Shown in pieces: positions 27,731-35,676 of a stretch of 64,000 bases of DNA. The stretch is from G942493275 sp942493275 (GTDB taxonomy: Bacteria; Actinomycetota; Coriobacteriia; Anaerosomatales; PHET01): positions 1,302,001 to 1,366,000 of the forward strand of contig OW818687.1 in NCBI GenBank assembly GCA_942493275.1, read 5' to 3'. Both the position numbers and the translations under genes were made by a program. The notes beneath the pieces are model-generated. The model had not been told where the DNA came from. It searched no databases and saw only the letters and a list, made by a program, of their open reading frames with translations. Numbering within the stretch: the first letter of the stretch is position 1; each line of letters begins with the position of its first letter.

Positions 27731-28900
27731 ATGACGCTTACGGCTCGCAAGATCGTCGCCCTCATGGCGGCGCTGATGCTGGCGGCCTCCGCCGTCGGCT
27801 GTTCGCAGGCCGAGACGCCAGAGGCGGAGTCTCCCGCCGAGGTCACCAAGGTCAGGATCGGCTACGCCGCACCGCTCACCGGCGATAACGCGCTGTGGGG
27901 CGAGGGCATGAAGCGCGCCGCGGAACTCGCGATCAAAGAGGCGAACGAGTCTCAGGAGGTCAAGGACGCGGGCTTCGAGTTCGAGCTCGTCCCCAACGAC
28001 GACCAGGGCGATCCCAAGCAGGCGGTCAACGTCGCGAACGCGATCGTCGCCGACCAGGGCATCGTCGGTGTCATCGGCCACTTCAACTCAGGCTGCTCGA
28101 TTCCGGCGTCGACGGTCTACAACGAGGGCGGCATGCCGATGATCTCGGTGTCGTCGAACCCGCAGCTCACCGCGCAGGGTTACGAGAACGTGTTCCGCAT
28201 TGTGGCCAAGGACGACGCGCAGGGTGCGTTCGCCGGTGAGCTCGTCTACGACAAGCTCGGCTTCAAGAACGTCGCGCTCATCGACGACTCGACCGCGTAC
28301 GGTCAGGGTCTCGCCACCGAGTTCGAGGCGGTGTTTACGGGCAAGGGCGGCAAGATCATCCTCAAGGAGAAGGTCCAGCCCAAGGACGTCGACTTCAGTG
28401 CGCTGGTCACCAAGCTGAAGAGCGCCAAGCCTGAAGCTGTCTACTACGCCGGCGCGCTCAACGAGGGCGCCCTGCTGTCGAAGCAGATGAAGGAGGCCGG
28501 CCTCAAGGTGCCGGTCATCGGCGGCGACATGATCTACACCGCCGACTACGTGAAGCTCGCCGGTGCGGGCAACGCCGAGGGCGACGTCGCCACGGCGCTG
28601 GGTCTGCCGCTCGACCAGCTGCCCAAGGGCGTCGAGTTCAAGGAGAAGTACGCCGCCGAGTACGACGGTGCCGCTCCTGAGGCCTACGACGTCTACGCCT
28701 ACGATCAGGCCCGGATCTTCGTCGCCGCAGTGCTCAAGGCCGGCAAGGCCGATCGCGCTGCGGTCACCGCTGCCATCGCCTCCGGTACCTTCGAGGGTGC
28801 GACCGGTGCCGTCGCCTTCGATGAGAATGGCGACAACAAAGAGCAGGCTATCTCGTCTTACAAGGTTGAAGCCGGCGAGTGGAAGCAGATGGTCGAGTAG
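27731..28900 (+). CDS. Branched-chain amino acid-type ABC transporter substrate-binding lipoprotein
   Basis: The 389-residue protein has a lipoprotein signal with Cys24 in the lipobox (SAVGC). After it comes a periplasmic-binding type I fold: VRIGYAAPLTGDNALWGEGM at the start of the mature part, NDDQGDPKQAVNVA, VIGHFNSGCSIPAS (ligand loop), VALIDDSTAYGQGL and YDVYAYDQARIF. These match the LivK/LivJ family, which binds Leu/Ile/Val or other small amides. A good ribosome site (GGGAAGGGAG) precedes ATG 27731. No permease or ATPase genes lie beside it, so it is an orphan binding protein. The substrate is uncertain. Confidence 0.9.
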   Translation: MTLTARKIVALMAALMLAASAVGCSQAETPEAESPAEVTKVRIGYAAPLTGDNALWGEGMKRAAELAIKEANESQEVKDAGFEFELVPNDDQGDPKQAVNVANAIVADQGIVGVIGHFNSGCSIPASTVYNEGGMPMISVSSNPQLTAQGYENVFRIVAKDDAQGAFAGELVYDKLGFKNVALIDDSTAYGQGLATEFEAVFTGKGGKIILKEKVQPKDVDFSALVTKLKSAKPEAVYYAGALNEGALLSKQMKEAGLKVPVIGGDMIYTADYVKLAGAGNAEGDVATALGLPLDQLPKGVEFKEKYAAEYDGAAPEAYDVYAYDQARIFVAAVLKAGKADRAAVTAAIASGTFEGATGAVAFDENGDNKEQAISSYKVEAGEWKQMVE

Positions 28901-28925
28901 CTTCCCGCCGCACAAGCACACACAG

Positions 28926-28964
28926 AGGGCCCGGGCTGCGCGAGCGGTCCGGGCCCTTCTTCTT
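28926..28964. terminator. Strong bidirectional terminator
   Basis: AGGGCCCGG (28926-28934) pairs with CCGGGCCCT (28949-28957), followed by TCTTCTT. It lies between the LivK-like gene and the convergent hydrolase gene, whose stop codon is at 28963. Confidence 0.85.
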
Positions 28965-31140
28965 ACTCGCCAACCAGCCTGCGGATGCGTGCGCGGGTGC
29001 GCCGGCGCGAGCCCCACGCGTACGCCGCGCCGGTGAAACCGACCGAGATCAGGTACCCCGAGAGGGTCAGCCGCAACAGGCGTCCGCCCAGCGCCGGTTC
29101 GAAGATCACCAGCAGCGCGATGGTGATGCCGAGCACGCCCTGGAACCACAGCAGCCACCTTGGGACCGCCGGGTCCGGGACCGCGCGCACGCTCCACAGC
29201 CCCGCGGCTCCAACGGCGATCGCACGTGCGGCGACGTAGAGGCCAATCACGAGGTTGCCGAGCTCGGGGCTGGAGAATACGAGCCAGCCCACGGCGAGCG
29301 TGAGCGCACCCATCAGGAAGAACACGAGCCACGCCTTCTGCGCTCGTGCGAGGCCGATCGCGCCCACGAGCGTGGAGCCGCCCTCGGCGAGCACCCAGCC
29401 GCCGAATGCGAGCCGGATCAGCGCCTGGCGGTCCACCAGGTCCGGCACCAGCAGCGGCAGGAGCAGCAGAACCAGCCCGGCGAGCATCGCCAGCGAAGCG
29501 CGCCCGAGCTGTGCGTTGTCCGCCGAGATGACCATGTCCGAGAGCCGCACGCTGCGGTGGTGACGGTGCGGCTTGGCCCTGCGCGCGGCGTTCCGAACCG
29601 CGTCGGATGCGTACGGGTCGACCAGGTCGACGGCGGCCACCGCATCGCTCATCGCGAGCGTCACCGACCCCTCGGCGACGACGACCTCGAAGTCGTCCTT
29701 CTCGGCGGCTTTGCGCTGCAGGTACTCGGTGGGGGCGTTGACCTCGTCGGTGCCGATGACTATGCGCACGGGGACGTGTATGCGGGAGAGCAGCGCGTCG
29801 GAGTCGGTGTCGAGGATCGCGTTGTCGAGCGAGCGGACCAGCGGGACGCTGCGCTCCTCGAGCCGGTCGGCGGCGACGCGCGCGCGGTCGTCTCGGAGGG
29901 CGGAAGCGTAGGACTCGCGCGCGGCGAGGATGTCGGCGATCGCGGGGTTGGCAGCCCGCGCATCGATGTCGCCCCCCGGCTCGACCATCGTGGGCGAGAA
30001 CGCGGTGACGTCGGCGACGAGTTCGGGCGCCCACGCGGCACACCCAAGCGCGACCAAGCCGCCGAGCCCCTGCCCCACAAGCCTCACGGGCCGGTCACCC
30101 ACTTCGCGCCGGATGGTGCGAGCCACAGCGGCGACGTGGTCCTCCAGCGTGTAGAGCAGCGTGAGCGACACGGGCGAGTCGCCAAATCCGAGCAGGTCGA
30201 ACACGAGCGCGCGCTGCCCGTGCGAGAACGCCTCGGCCGTCGGCCTCCACTGATCAGAGGTCGTCTGGAGCCCATGGAGAAACACGACGGGGTCGCCCGC
30301 GCCGGAGCGATACGCGACGTGGAGCCCGCGGATCTCGTCGCGCATGATCTCGTGCGCGACCTGCTCGGGCAGGTTCAGCAGCATGAAGTGATCGGCCGAG
30401 AGCCCTACGATGCGCCGGATCTCGATCTCGGGCTTCAGGCGCTTGAGCGCGGGCGTCTGGTCGGGTCGCACGATGGGGTCCTTCACGCCGAGGGCGAAGG
30501 TGACCGGCATGTCGAGCTTGGGCAGGTCGTCGACGAACGTCGCGGCCGCGATGCAATTCTTGAGGTTGCGGCCCATGATCTCCCAGTGCTCGGAGACGTC
30601 GTCGGTGCGCAGGAACCCCTTCGCGAACTCCTCGCCCTGGCCATTGGCGATCTGGTAGGCGAGCGTCTTGGACTCCTTGCCGCGCGCAACCCAGCCCCAC
30701 ACGGCCTTGAGCAACGTGGCCGTCGCGTAGTCGCCCGAGAAGCCGCGGGCGGAGTACTCCTCGCTGGGAAGGTAGAACGGGGTCGAGAGCAGGAACAGCC
30801 GTCGGATCTTGCGCGGGTAGGTCGCCGCGTAGCGGATCGCGATGTCGCCCCCCAGCGAGTAGCCCACCAGCAGGAAGCGCTCGTGTATGCCGAGGGACTG
30901 CAGCGTCGCGTCGATCGCTTCGGTGTGGTCGTCGGCGGTGTAGTCGAGGTCGAGCGGCTTGGGCGACTCCCCGAAGCCGAGAAGGTCGAGCGCGATGCAG
31001 CGGTAGCCGGTGCCGATGGTGTCGATGACCTTGCGCCAGTCGGCCGCATCGGCGTTGATGCCGTGCAGCAGCACGATGACCGGCCCCGAGCCCTCGTCGT
31101 AGCGGACGTAGAGCGGGTAGTCGCGCGTGCTGCCGGTCAC
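28963..31140 (-). CDS. Tandem alpha/beta-hydrolase protein with C-terminal HdeD-like membrane domain
   Basis: The 725-residue protein has three parts. Domain 1 (~1-270) is a complete alpha/beta hydrolase with an LLHG oxyanion loop, nucleophile Ser95 (VGYSLGG), Asp221 and His251. Domain 2 (~275-530) repeats the fold (VVFLHGLQTT, FDLLGFGDSP), but its nucleophile elbow reads VGQGLGG, with Gly358 where Ser is required, and the catalytic His position is also lost, so it is probably a pseudo-enzyme. The C-terminal part (~545-725) has about six membrane segments resembling HdeD/DUF308. GTG start overlaps the stop of the preceding hydrolase gene by four bases, forming an operon. It is likely a membrane-tethered esterase or lipase; the substrate is unknown. 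Confidence 0.85.
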   Translation of the reverse strand: MTGSTRDYPLYVRYDEGSGPVIVLLHGINADAADWRKVIDTIGTGYRCIALDLLGFGESPKPLDLDYTADDHTEAIDATLQSLGIHERFLLVGYSLGGDIAIRYAATYPRKIRRLFLLSTPFYLPSEEYSARGFSGDYATATLLKAVWGWVARGKESKTLAYQIANGQGEEFAKGFLRTDDVSEHWEIMGRNLKNCIAAATFVDDLPKLDMPVTFALGVKDPIVRPDQTPALKRLKPEIEIRRIVGLSADHFMLLNLPEQVAHEIMRDEIRGLHVAYRSGAGDPVVFLHGLQTTSDQWRPTAEAFSHGQRALVFDLLGFGDSPVSLTLLYTLEDHVAAVARTIRREVGDRPVRLVGQGLGGLVALGCAAWAPELVADVTAFSPTMVEPGGDIDARAANPAIADILAARESYASALRDDRARVAADRLEERSVPLVRSLDNAILDTDSDALLSRIHVPVRIVIGTDEVNAPTEYLQRKAAEKDDFEVVVAEGSVTLAMSDAVAAVDLVDPYASDAVRNAARRAKPHRHHRSVRLSDMVISADNAQLGRASLAMLAGLVLLLLPLLVPDLVDRQALIRLAFGGWVLAEGGSTLVGAIGLARAQKAWLVFFLMGALTLAVGWLVFSSPELGNLVIGLYVAARAIAVGAAGLWSVRAVPDPAVPRWLLWFQGVLGITIALLVIFEPALGGRLLRLTLSGYLISVGFTGAAYAWGSRRRTRARIRRLVGE

Positions 31141-32189
31141 GAGGCGGCTCCCTCGGCGAGCGACGGCCGGCCGTCGGAGGCGATGCGGCCGCCGGCGGTG
31201 CGCTCGGCGAGGTCGAGGGCGGCGAGGATGACGTCGGCGACCTCCTCGGGCTCACCGTGGTGCGAGCCGTCCGGGTCGATGAAGTCGTGCCACCAGCCGA
31301 GCTCTTTTGCGAGCGCGACCTCGGCGACCGTCTCGGCCACGCCGTCGAAGGTCCGGTGCATCAGGCGCAGGGCAGGACCCTTGCGGACCGCGAAGTCGTT
31401 GGGGTTCGAGAGCAAGATGGCCTGCCGAGGAGCGGTGATGGGTCGCACCTTGCGATCGCCGAGCAGGTTGGCGAGGTGCAGGTAGGGGATGAGCCCGGGC
31501 AGCGGGAAGCCGGGGTAGACGTAGGGGCTCTCGCCGAGGTCGGCCTTCTTGCGCGGGTCCCACCACCAGTAGATCGCGGGCACGAAGCGGCGGAAGCGCA
31601 CCAGCAGCCGGGCGAGGGGGACGGGGATGCCGGTGGGCGAGGCGCTCGGCGAGGCGGCGACCACGTGGGTGAGCTCGGGCCGCAGCGCCGCAGCCCAGTA
31701 CGCGAGGATGCCGCCGCCTGACAGCCCGATGACGCGGACGTCTCCGTCGAAACCCGCTGCGATGTCCATTACCGCGTCGACGTGATCGGTGAGCTCGCGG
31801 CTGGTAAGGCCCGCGAGCTCGCGCGTGAGTACGTCGGCGAAACCGTGACGCGGCTGTCGGGGGACGAGCACGCGGTAGCCGCGCGACGCGAGCACGTCGG
31901 CGGCAGCGCGGAACTGGTTGGGGCAGTTCGTGAAGCCGTGGAAGTAGACGATGGTCGCGAGCGCTTCGCCCTGGGGCTCGATGAGTACGGTGCGTCCCGC
32001 GTCGGCGACCTCGGGGCCGTCGAGAGCCTGGAGTTCGCGGAGGCGAGCGAGCGCTTCATCGCGCCCGGACGCGGGACGCGGCCGGCGCTTCGGGGCCTCA
32101 GGGGTCCCAAGAGCGCCGACCGCGACGAGTATCACGTAGCCTGCCAGCGCCGCGACGGCGATGGCGAGTGCGTAACCGAGCAGATCCAC
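31137..32189 (-). CDS. Membrane-anchored alpha/beta hydrolase
   Basis: The 350-residue protein starts at GTG 32189 behind a GAGAGGAG ribosome site. An N-terminal membrane segment (residues 3-27) is followed by a linker and an alpha/beta-hydrolase fold: oxyanion loop VYFHGFTNCP (81-90), nucleophile Ser157 (GLSGGG) and the late DGSHHG segment with the probable catalytic His. The GTG start of the next gene lies within its final codons (4-bp overlap), so both hydrolases are produced together and probably act on related lipid-like or ester substrates at the membrane. No more precise family is recognised. Confidence 0.85.
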   Translation of the reverse strand: MDLLGYALAIAVAALAGYVILVAVGALGTPEAPKRRPRPASGRDEALARLRELQALDGPEVADAGRTVLIEPQGEALATIVYFHGFTNCPNQFRAAADVLASRGYRVLVPRQPRHGFADVLTRELAGLTSRELTDHVDAVMDIAAGFDGDVRVIGLSGGGILAYWAAALRPELTHVVAASPSASPTGIPVPLARLLVRFRRFVPAIYWWWDPRKKADLGESPYVYPGFPLPGLIPYLHLANLLGDRKVRPITAPRQAILLSNPNDFAVRKGPALRLMHRTFDGVAETVAEVALAKELGWWHDFIDPDGSHHGEPEEVADVILAALDLAERTAGGRIASDGRPSLAEGAAS

Positions 32190-32230
32190 CCGTTGCTCCT
32201 CTCACAGCCGAGCCGGCGGGTGGGACCCAC

Positions 32231-33322
32231 CTACGGCGCTACGACGACCAGGACCCCCGAACCGGGCGCTGCCTGTGTCTTTCCCGCAGGGAACTGGAAG
32301 TACACGGTGCCCGGCGTCGCAGTGTCGTTCGCGACCGGCTGCACAGTCGCGACAAGGCCGGCTGCTTCGAGCGCCGCGACCGCGTCCGCCTCGGTCATGC
32401 CGCTCACGTCCGGCACCTCGACGCTCGTGCTCTCCTTGCCGAGCGACACCTGGATGAGCGCCTCGGAGCCCTTGGCGGCGGTGGTGCCGGCGTCCGGGAA
32501 CTGGGCGATGACCTTGCCCTTGGCGATGGTGTCGCTGAAAGTCTTCACGACCACAGGAGCCAGACCTGCCGAGGAGATCGCGCTCTTGGCGTCGGCCTCG
32601 GACTTGCCCACGACGTTGGGCATCTTGATCGAGCCGGTGCCCGGGCCGAGCGAGATCAGTACGTCGACCTCGGAGCCGACCTTGGCGGTGGCGCCGGAGG
32701 CCGGAACCTGGGCGATTACCGCGCCGTTTGCGACCTTGGAGTCGTAGACGGAGTGCGGCGCCATCACGAAGCCGGCGGACTTGAGCGCCGAGTCGGCGTT
32801 GGCCTGGCTCTTACCGGTTACCGAGGGGACCTTGGCCTTCGCGGGCTCCGCGCCCTTGGAGACCACCATCACGAGCGTGTCGCCGGTGACGACCTCGGAG
32901 CCGGCGGTCGGAACCTGTTCGAACACGGTGCCCTTGGGCGCGGTGTCGCTGTACTGCTCGGCCACGACGCCCGTGAGTCCGAGGGTCTTGGCGATGCCCT
33001 CGGCGGTGACCTGCTCCATGTCGCTCACGTTGGGGACGATGACGGTCTCGCCGTCGGCCAGGTTGACGGAGACGTCGATCGCGGTGCCTTCTCGGGCGCT
33101 CTCGCCGGCTGGCGGGTTGGTCGCCGCGACGGTGTTGAGCGGCACGTCCTTGGTGGCGACCGCGTTGACGTTGCCGAGCTTGTAGCCGGCCTCCTCGAGG
33201 GCGCGGACCGCGTCGGCCTGCTTCATTCCCACGATGTCGGGGACGGAGGGTCCGCATCCCGTGATGAGCGCGGCGAGCGCGAGCATCAAGACCAGCAGTA
33301 CAGCGACTCGGCTTCGGAACAT
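32231..33322 (-). CDS. Lipoprotein with five PASTA domains
   Basis: ATG 33322 has a perfect AGGAGG ribosome site and gives a 363-residue lipoprotein with Cys23 in the lipobox (ALITGC). The open frame 20 codons further upstream lacks such a site. The mature protein is made of five PASTA repeats of ~65 residues, each starting with a VPxVxGM-type motif (VPDIVGM, VPNVSDM, VPSVTGK, MPNVVGK, VPDVSGM) and an ADA helix. PASTA domains normally sense muropeptides or lipid II on serine/threonine kinases and penicillin-binding proteins. Here there is no kinase or transpeptidase domain, so it may be a free-standing wall-binding receptor or competitor. It lies 42 bases upstream of the hydrolase pair on the same strand. 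Confidence 0.9.
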   Translation of the reverse strand: MFRSRVAVLLVLMLALAALITGCGPSVPDIVGMKQADAVRALEEAGYKLGNVNAVATKDVPLNTVAATNPPAGESAREGTAIDVSVNLADGETVIVPNVSDMEQVTAEGIAKTLGLTGVVAEQYSDTAPKGTVFEQVPTAGSEVVTGDTLVMVVSKGAEPAKAKVPSVTGKSQANADSALKSAGFVMAPHSVYDSKVANGAVIAQVPASGATAKVGSEVDVLISLGPGTGSIKMPNVVGKSEADAKSAISSAGLAPVVVKTFSDTIAKGKVIAQFPDAGTTAAKGSEALIQVSLGKESTSVEVPDVSGMTEADAVAALEAAGLVATVQPVANDTATPGTVYFQFPAGKTQAAPGSGVLVVVAP

Positions 33323-33447
33323 GTCGACCTCCTGGTGGGCACCGGACTCGATGACGCTATTCGTCTTGTATGAGGTTCCCATTTTCGAGTACCGCTATGC
33401 TCGTTTGCGTACTCTGACGCACGCGGAGGCCATCGCTGGGTCGGAGT

Positions 33448-33456
33448 AATCTACAG
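33448..33456 (+). promoter_or_regulatory. Operator half-site 1
   Basis: AATCTACAG, identical to the left arm of the palindrome at 33490, lies 92 bases upstream of the regulator start. Confidence 0.4.
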
Positions 33457-33489
33457 TGGGTGCAGGTTTCCCCCTCTCGCACGGCAAGG

Positions 33490-33510
33490 AATCTACAGTG
33501 ACTGTAGATT
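33490..33510. promoter_or_regulatory. Palindromic operator 2
   Basis: AATCTACAG-TGA-CTGTAGATT is a perfect 21-base palindrome. It is positioned to control the HTH regulator and possibly the divergent PASTA gene. Confidence 0.6.
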
Positions 33511-33530
33511 TTGGGTGGGCGTGGAGATAG

Positions 33531-33552
33531 AATCTACACATGACTGTAGATT
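33531..33552. promoter_or_regulatory. Palindromic operator 3 spanning the start codon
   Basis: AATCTACA (33531-33538) and TGTAGATT (33545-33552) flank six bases that include the ATG start of the regulator at 33540. Binding here would block its own expression. Confidence 0.6.
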
Positions 33553-34574
33553 CAGCAGACAACAAGTTGGTTCGCATAGGTGCTGTGGCAGAGGCGTTGG
33601 GGGTCTCAACGTCTTGGATTCGGAGCCTCGCGGACAGCGGAGAGATCCCCAGTTTTCGCACTCCCGGTGGACACCGGATGTTCGACCTGCCGGATGTCCT
33701 GGCGCAGTGGGAGCGGCGCATAGTGGAGCTGCCGCCTGCCGTTGAACGCGGACGCGCGGCGTTCGATGCACTCTACCCGTTGCCCGGTCTCGAGGAGCAC
33801 ACGGTGTGGGAGCGCGTGGCAGACAGCGTCGCCGTGGGCGCGCAGTCTCCCGCCCACGGCGTGATGCAGTACGTGCTGACCGAGATGGTCAACAACGCCA
33901 TCGATCACTCCCGAGGGAGCCGGGTCCACGTGACGGTCACCGAGGATGCGGCGAGCTTCGAAGTCGTCGTTGCCGACGACGGGATCGGCATATTCGATAA
34001 CCTGCGGGCACATCTCGATCTGCCCGACGCATACTCGGCGGTGCTCGAACTCACGAAGGGCAAGCGCACAACCGACCCTGATCGGCATACCGGGGAAGGC
34101 ATATTCTTCTCAAGCCGTGCTGCGGAGGTCTTCGGGCTGGCCGCGAACGGGGTCGAATGGATCGTCGACAATCGACGCGGCGATGAGGCCGTCGGCTCCT
34201 CGGTGGTGGAGCAAGGGACCGTGGTGCGATTCGTGGTTCCCACGCACGGTGGGCGCGAGATCGAGCGGGTCTTTGCCGAGTTCGTCGATGAAAACAACAG
34301 GTTCAACCGCACCAGACCGTCGGTGAAGCTCGCCGAGATGGGGACCCTGTTCATATCCCGCAGCGAGGCGAAGCGGCTGATGCAGGGACTCGAGAAGTTC
34401 GAAGAGGTCGAGCTCGACTTTGCTGGCGTGACGCGGGTGGGTCAGGGCTTCGCCGATGAGGTGTTTCGCGTCTGGCAGCGACTCCATCCTCACACGCGCC
34501 TGATCCCCGTGCGCATGGTGGAGCCCGTCGCCTTCATGGTGCGTCGATCGGCCGACTTCCCTCCACGCGGCTGA
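33540..34574 (+). CDS. MerR-like HTH / HATPase / STAS-like (DUF4325) regulator
   Basis: The 344-residue protein joins three parts. Residues ~10-60 form an excisionase/MerR-like winged helix (IGAVAEALGVSTSWIRSLADSG). Residues ~85-235 form a GHKL ATPase with N-box LTEMVNNAIDHS (Asn119), DDGIGI (146-151) and TGEGIFF. Residues ~265-330 form a STAS-like DUF4325 domain (SRSEAKRL, ELDFAGV, GQGFADEVFRVW). No histidine-kinase phosphoacceptor is visible. The layout is that of a one-component regulator that combines anti-sigma-kinase-like and STAS-like partner-switch parts in one chain. Operators with AATCTACAG arms surround and overlap its start, so autoregulation is likely. Signal and targets are unknown. 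Confidence 0.85.
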   Translation: MTVDSADNKLVRIGAVAEALGVSTSWIRSLADSGEIPSFRTPGGHRMFDLPDVLAQWERRIVELPPAVERGRAAFDALYPLPGLEEHTVWERVADSVAVGAQSPAHGVMQYVLTEMVNNAIDHSRGSRVHVTVTEDAASFEVVVADDGIGIFDNLRAHLDLPDAYSAVLELTKGKRTTDPDRHTGEGIFFSSRAAEVFGLAANGVEWIVDNRRGDEAVGSSVVEQGTVVRFVVPTHGGREIERVFAEFVDENNRFNRTRPSVKLAEMGTLFISRSEAKRLMQGLEKFEEVELDFAGVTRVGQGFADEVFRVWQRLHPHTRLIPVRMVEPVAFMVRRSADFPPRG

Positions 34575-34633
34575 GCCCTGCTCCGTTCGCCATCAAGCGC
34601 GCTCGCACGGAGGCGCACAACGGGTGATGCCAC

Positions 34634-34779
34634 CTAAGGAATATCCTTAGTTTCCCGCGGGTGCGCAGTCGTCACCGCCGCGGATATCAGGGTTTACCCC
34701 GATGTCGCATGCCGAGCCCCCGCCCGAAACTAACCATAGGCAATCGGAACACTCCGATGCCGATGCGGCCGGGCCGCAT
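34634..34779 (+). promoter_or_regulatory. Palindromes upstream of a small exported protein
   Basis: Three elements occur in the 246-bp gap: CTAAGGA-ATA-TCCTTAG (34634-34650), the box TCAGGGTTTACCCCGAT (34687-34703, related to two boxes near 17.8 kb) and ATGCGGC-CGG-GCCGCAT (34763-34779), which could form a leader hairpin. Confidence 0.4.
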
Positions 34780-34820
34780 GAATCGGGGGCCGCGGGAGCG
34801 GTCGAAGGGAGTGCATCAGC

Positions 34821-35540
34821 ATGAAGAAGTCGCTCAAGAGGGTTTCGATCGTTGGGGCTCTAGCCTGTGCGCTAGTGCTCGCATTTGCGGGCAGTGCGTT
34901 TGCCGCCACCACGTCGAACATGGCCGTGGTCAGCCTGAACAGCACCACGCCGAGCACGTCGCTCACCAAGTGGGTTGCCCCCGGCGACACGTACAAGATC
35001 GTCATGCAGGCGCTGATGGCACCGATGACGCTCGAGATCAAGGACTCCGTCACCGGTCAGACCCTGTTCACCCGCACCGTCCAGCCCAACGAGGCCGTCG
35101 GCCCTACCATCGTGTACTCCTACACGCAGCCGGCGAAGAACATCGTCGGTGCCCTGAATGCCCCTCGCAAACTGCAGGCGACCTACAAGCTGCCGACCGG
35201 TGCGTCCTTCTCCTCGGTGACGAGCACTCGTACCTTCTCGGTCCTCACTGTCAAGCCGTTCACGGTCATGAACAATTCGCAGTTCGCGATGGGAGGAGTT
35301 TATGTCGACCCCGGTAAGGCGGTCGCGCTTTGCGTCACCAGCGACGCACCTTACTACGCCGAGCTCTACAACGTGGACGCTAACAGAGTCGTGTGCACGC
35401 TAGGCGCATCCGTGCCCCAGGGGCACTATTCCACCGTGAACGCCATGTGGAAGAACGCGATCTACTCCCCCGTGCAGACCATGCTCAAGATCAAGACCGG
35501 AGCATCGAGCAATGTGACTGGCGAGCTGCTGATCTACTAG
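34821..35540 (+). CDS. Exported protein of unknown function
   Basis: The 239-residue protein has a classic signal peptide (MKKSLKRVSIVGALACALVL, cleavage near AFA-ATT) and a GAAGGGAG ribosome site. The mature part is rich in Thr, Ser and Val, with beta-strand-like segments and no recognised domain. Two cysteines (ALCVTSDAP and RVVCTLGAS) may form a disulfide. It is transcribed alone, ends with a strong hairpin, and has an upstream box resembling those before the large FG-GAP surface gene, which suggests shared regulation. A small secreted beta-sandwich protein is the best description. Confidence 0.7.
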   Translation: MKKSLKRVSIVGALACALVLAFAGSAFAATTSNMAVVSLNSTTPSTSLTKWVAPGDTYKIVMQALMAPMTLEIKDSVTGQTLFTRTVQPNEAVGPTIVYSYTQPAKNIVGALNAPRKLQATYKLPTGASFSSVTSTRTFSVLTVKPFTVMNNSQFAMGGVYVDPGKAVALCVTSDAPYYAELYNVDANRVVCTLGASVPQGHYSTVNAMWKNAIYSPVQTMLKIKTGASSNVTGELLIY

Positions 35541-35590
35541 CAGCACCGATCACTGGCTAGCTGCTTGGCGAATCAAACGATTGCGAATCC

Positions 35591-35618
35591 GGCGCGGCGT
35601 CCCTCGGGGCGCCGCGCC
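35591..35618 (+). terminator. Hairpin terminator before purH
   Basis: GGCGCGGCG (35591-35599) pairs perfectly with CGCCGCGCC (35610-35618), and inner CCC pairs with GGG. It is 51 bases after the exported-protein stop. Confidence 0.65.
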
Positions 35619-35631
35619 TCACGTACTCAGC

Positions 35632-35637
35632 TACAAT
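35632..35637 (+). promoter_or_regulatory. purH -10 box
   Basis: TACAAT at 35632-35637, 40 bases before the purH start, identical to the purL -10 box at a very similar distance. Confidence 0.45.
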
Positions 35638-35676
35638 GACCCTGTCCCGTGTAGCCGCCCGGAGGGGGTCGCATCC

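Noticed and set aside
28879..31485. 868-codon plus-strand frame opposite the hydrolase genes
   Set aside because: Shadow of the minus-strand hydrolases, which have clear catalytic motifs and a proper operon overlap.
33448..33552. Repeated AATCTACAG as a possible CRISPR remnant
   Set aside because: Repeats are 8-9 bases and palindromic around a promoter; this fits operators, and no cas genes are present.
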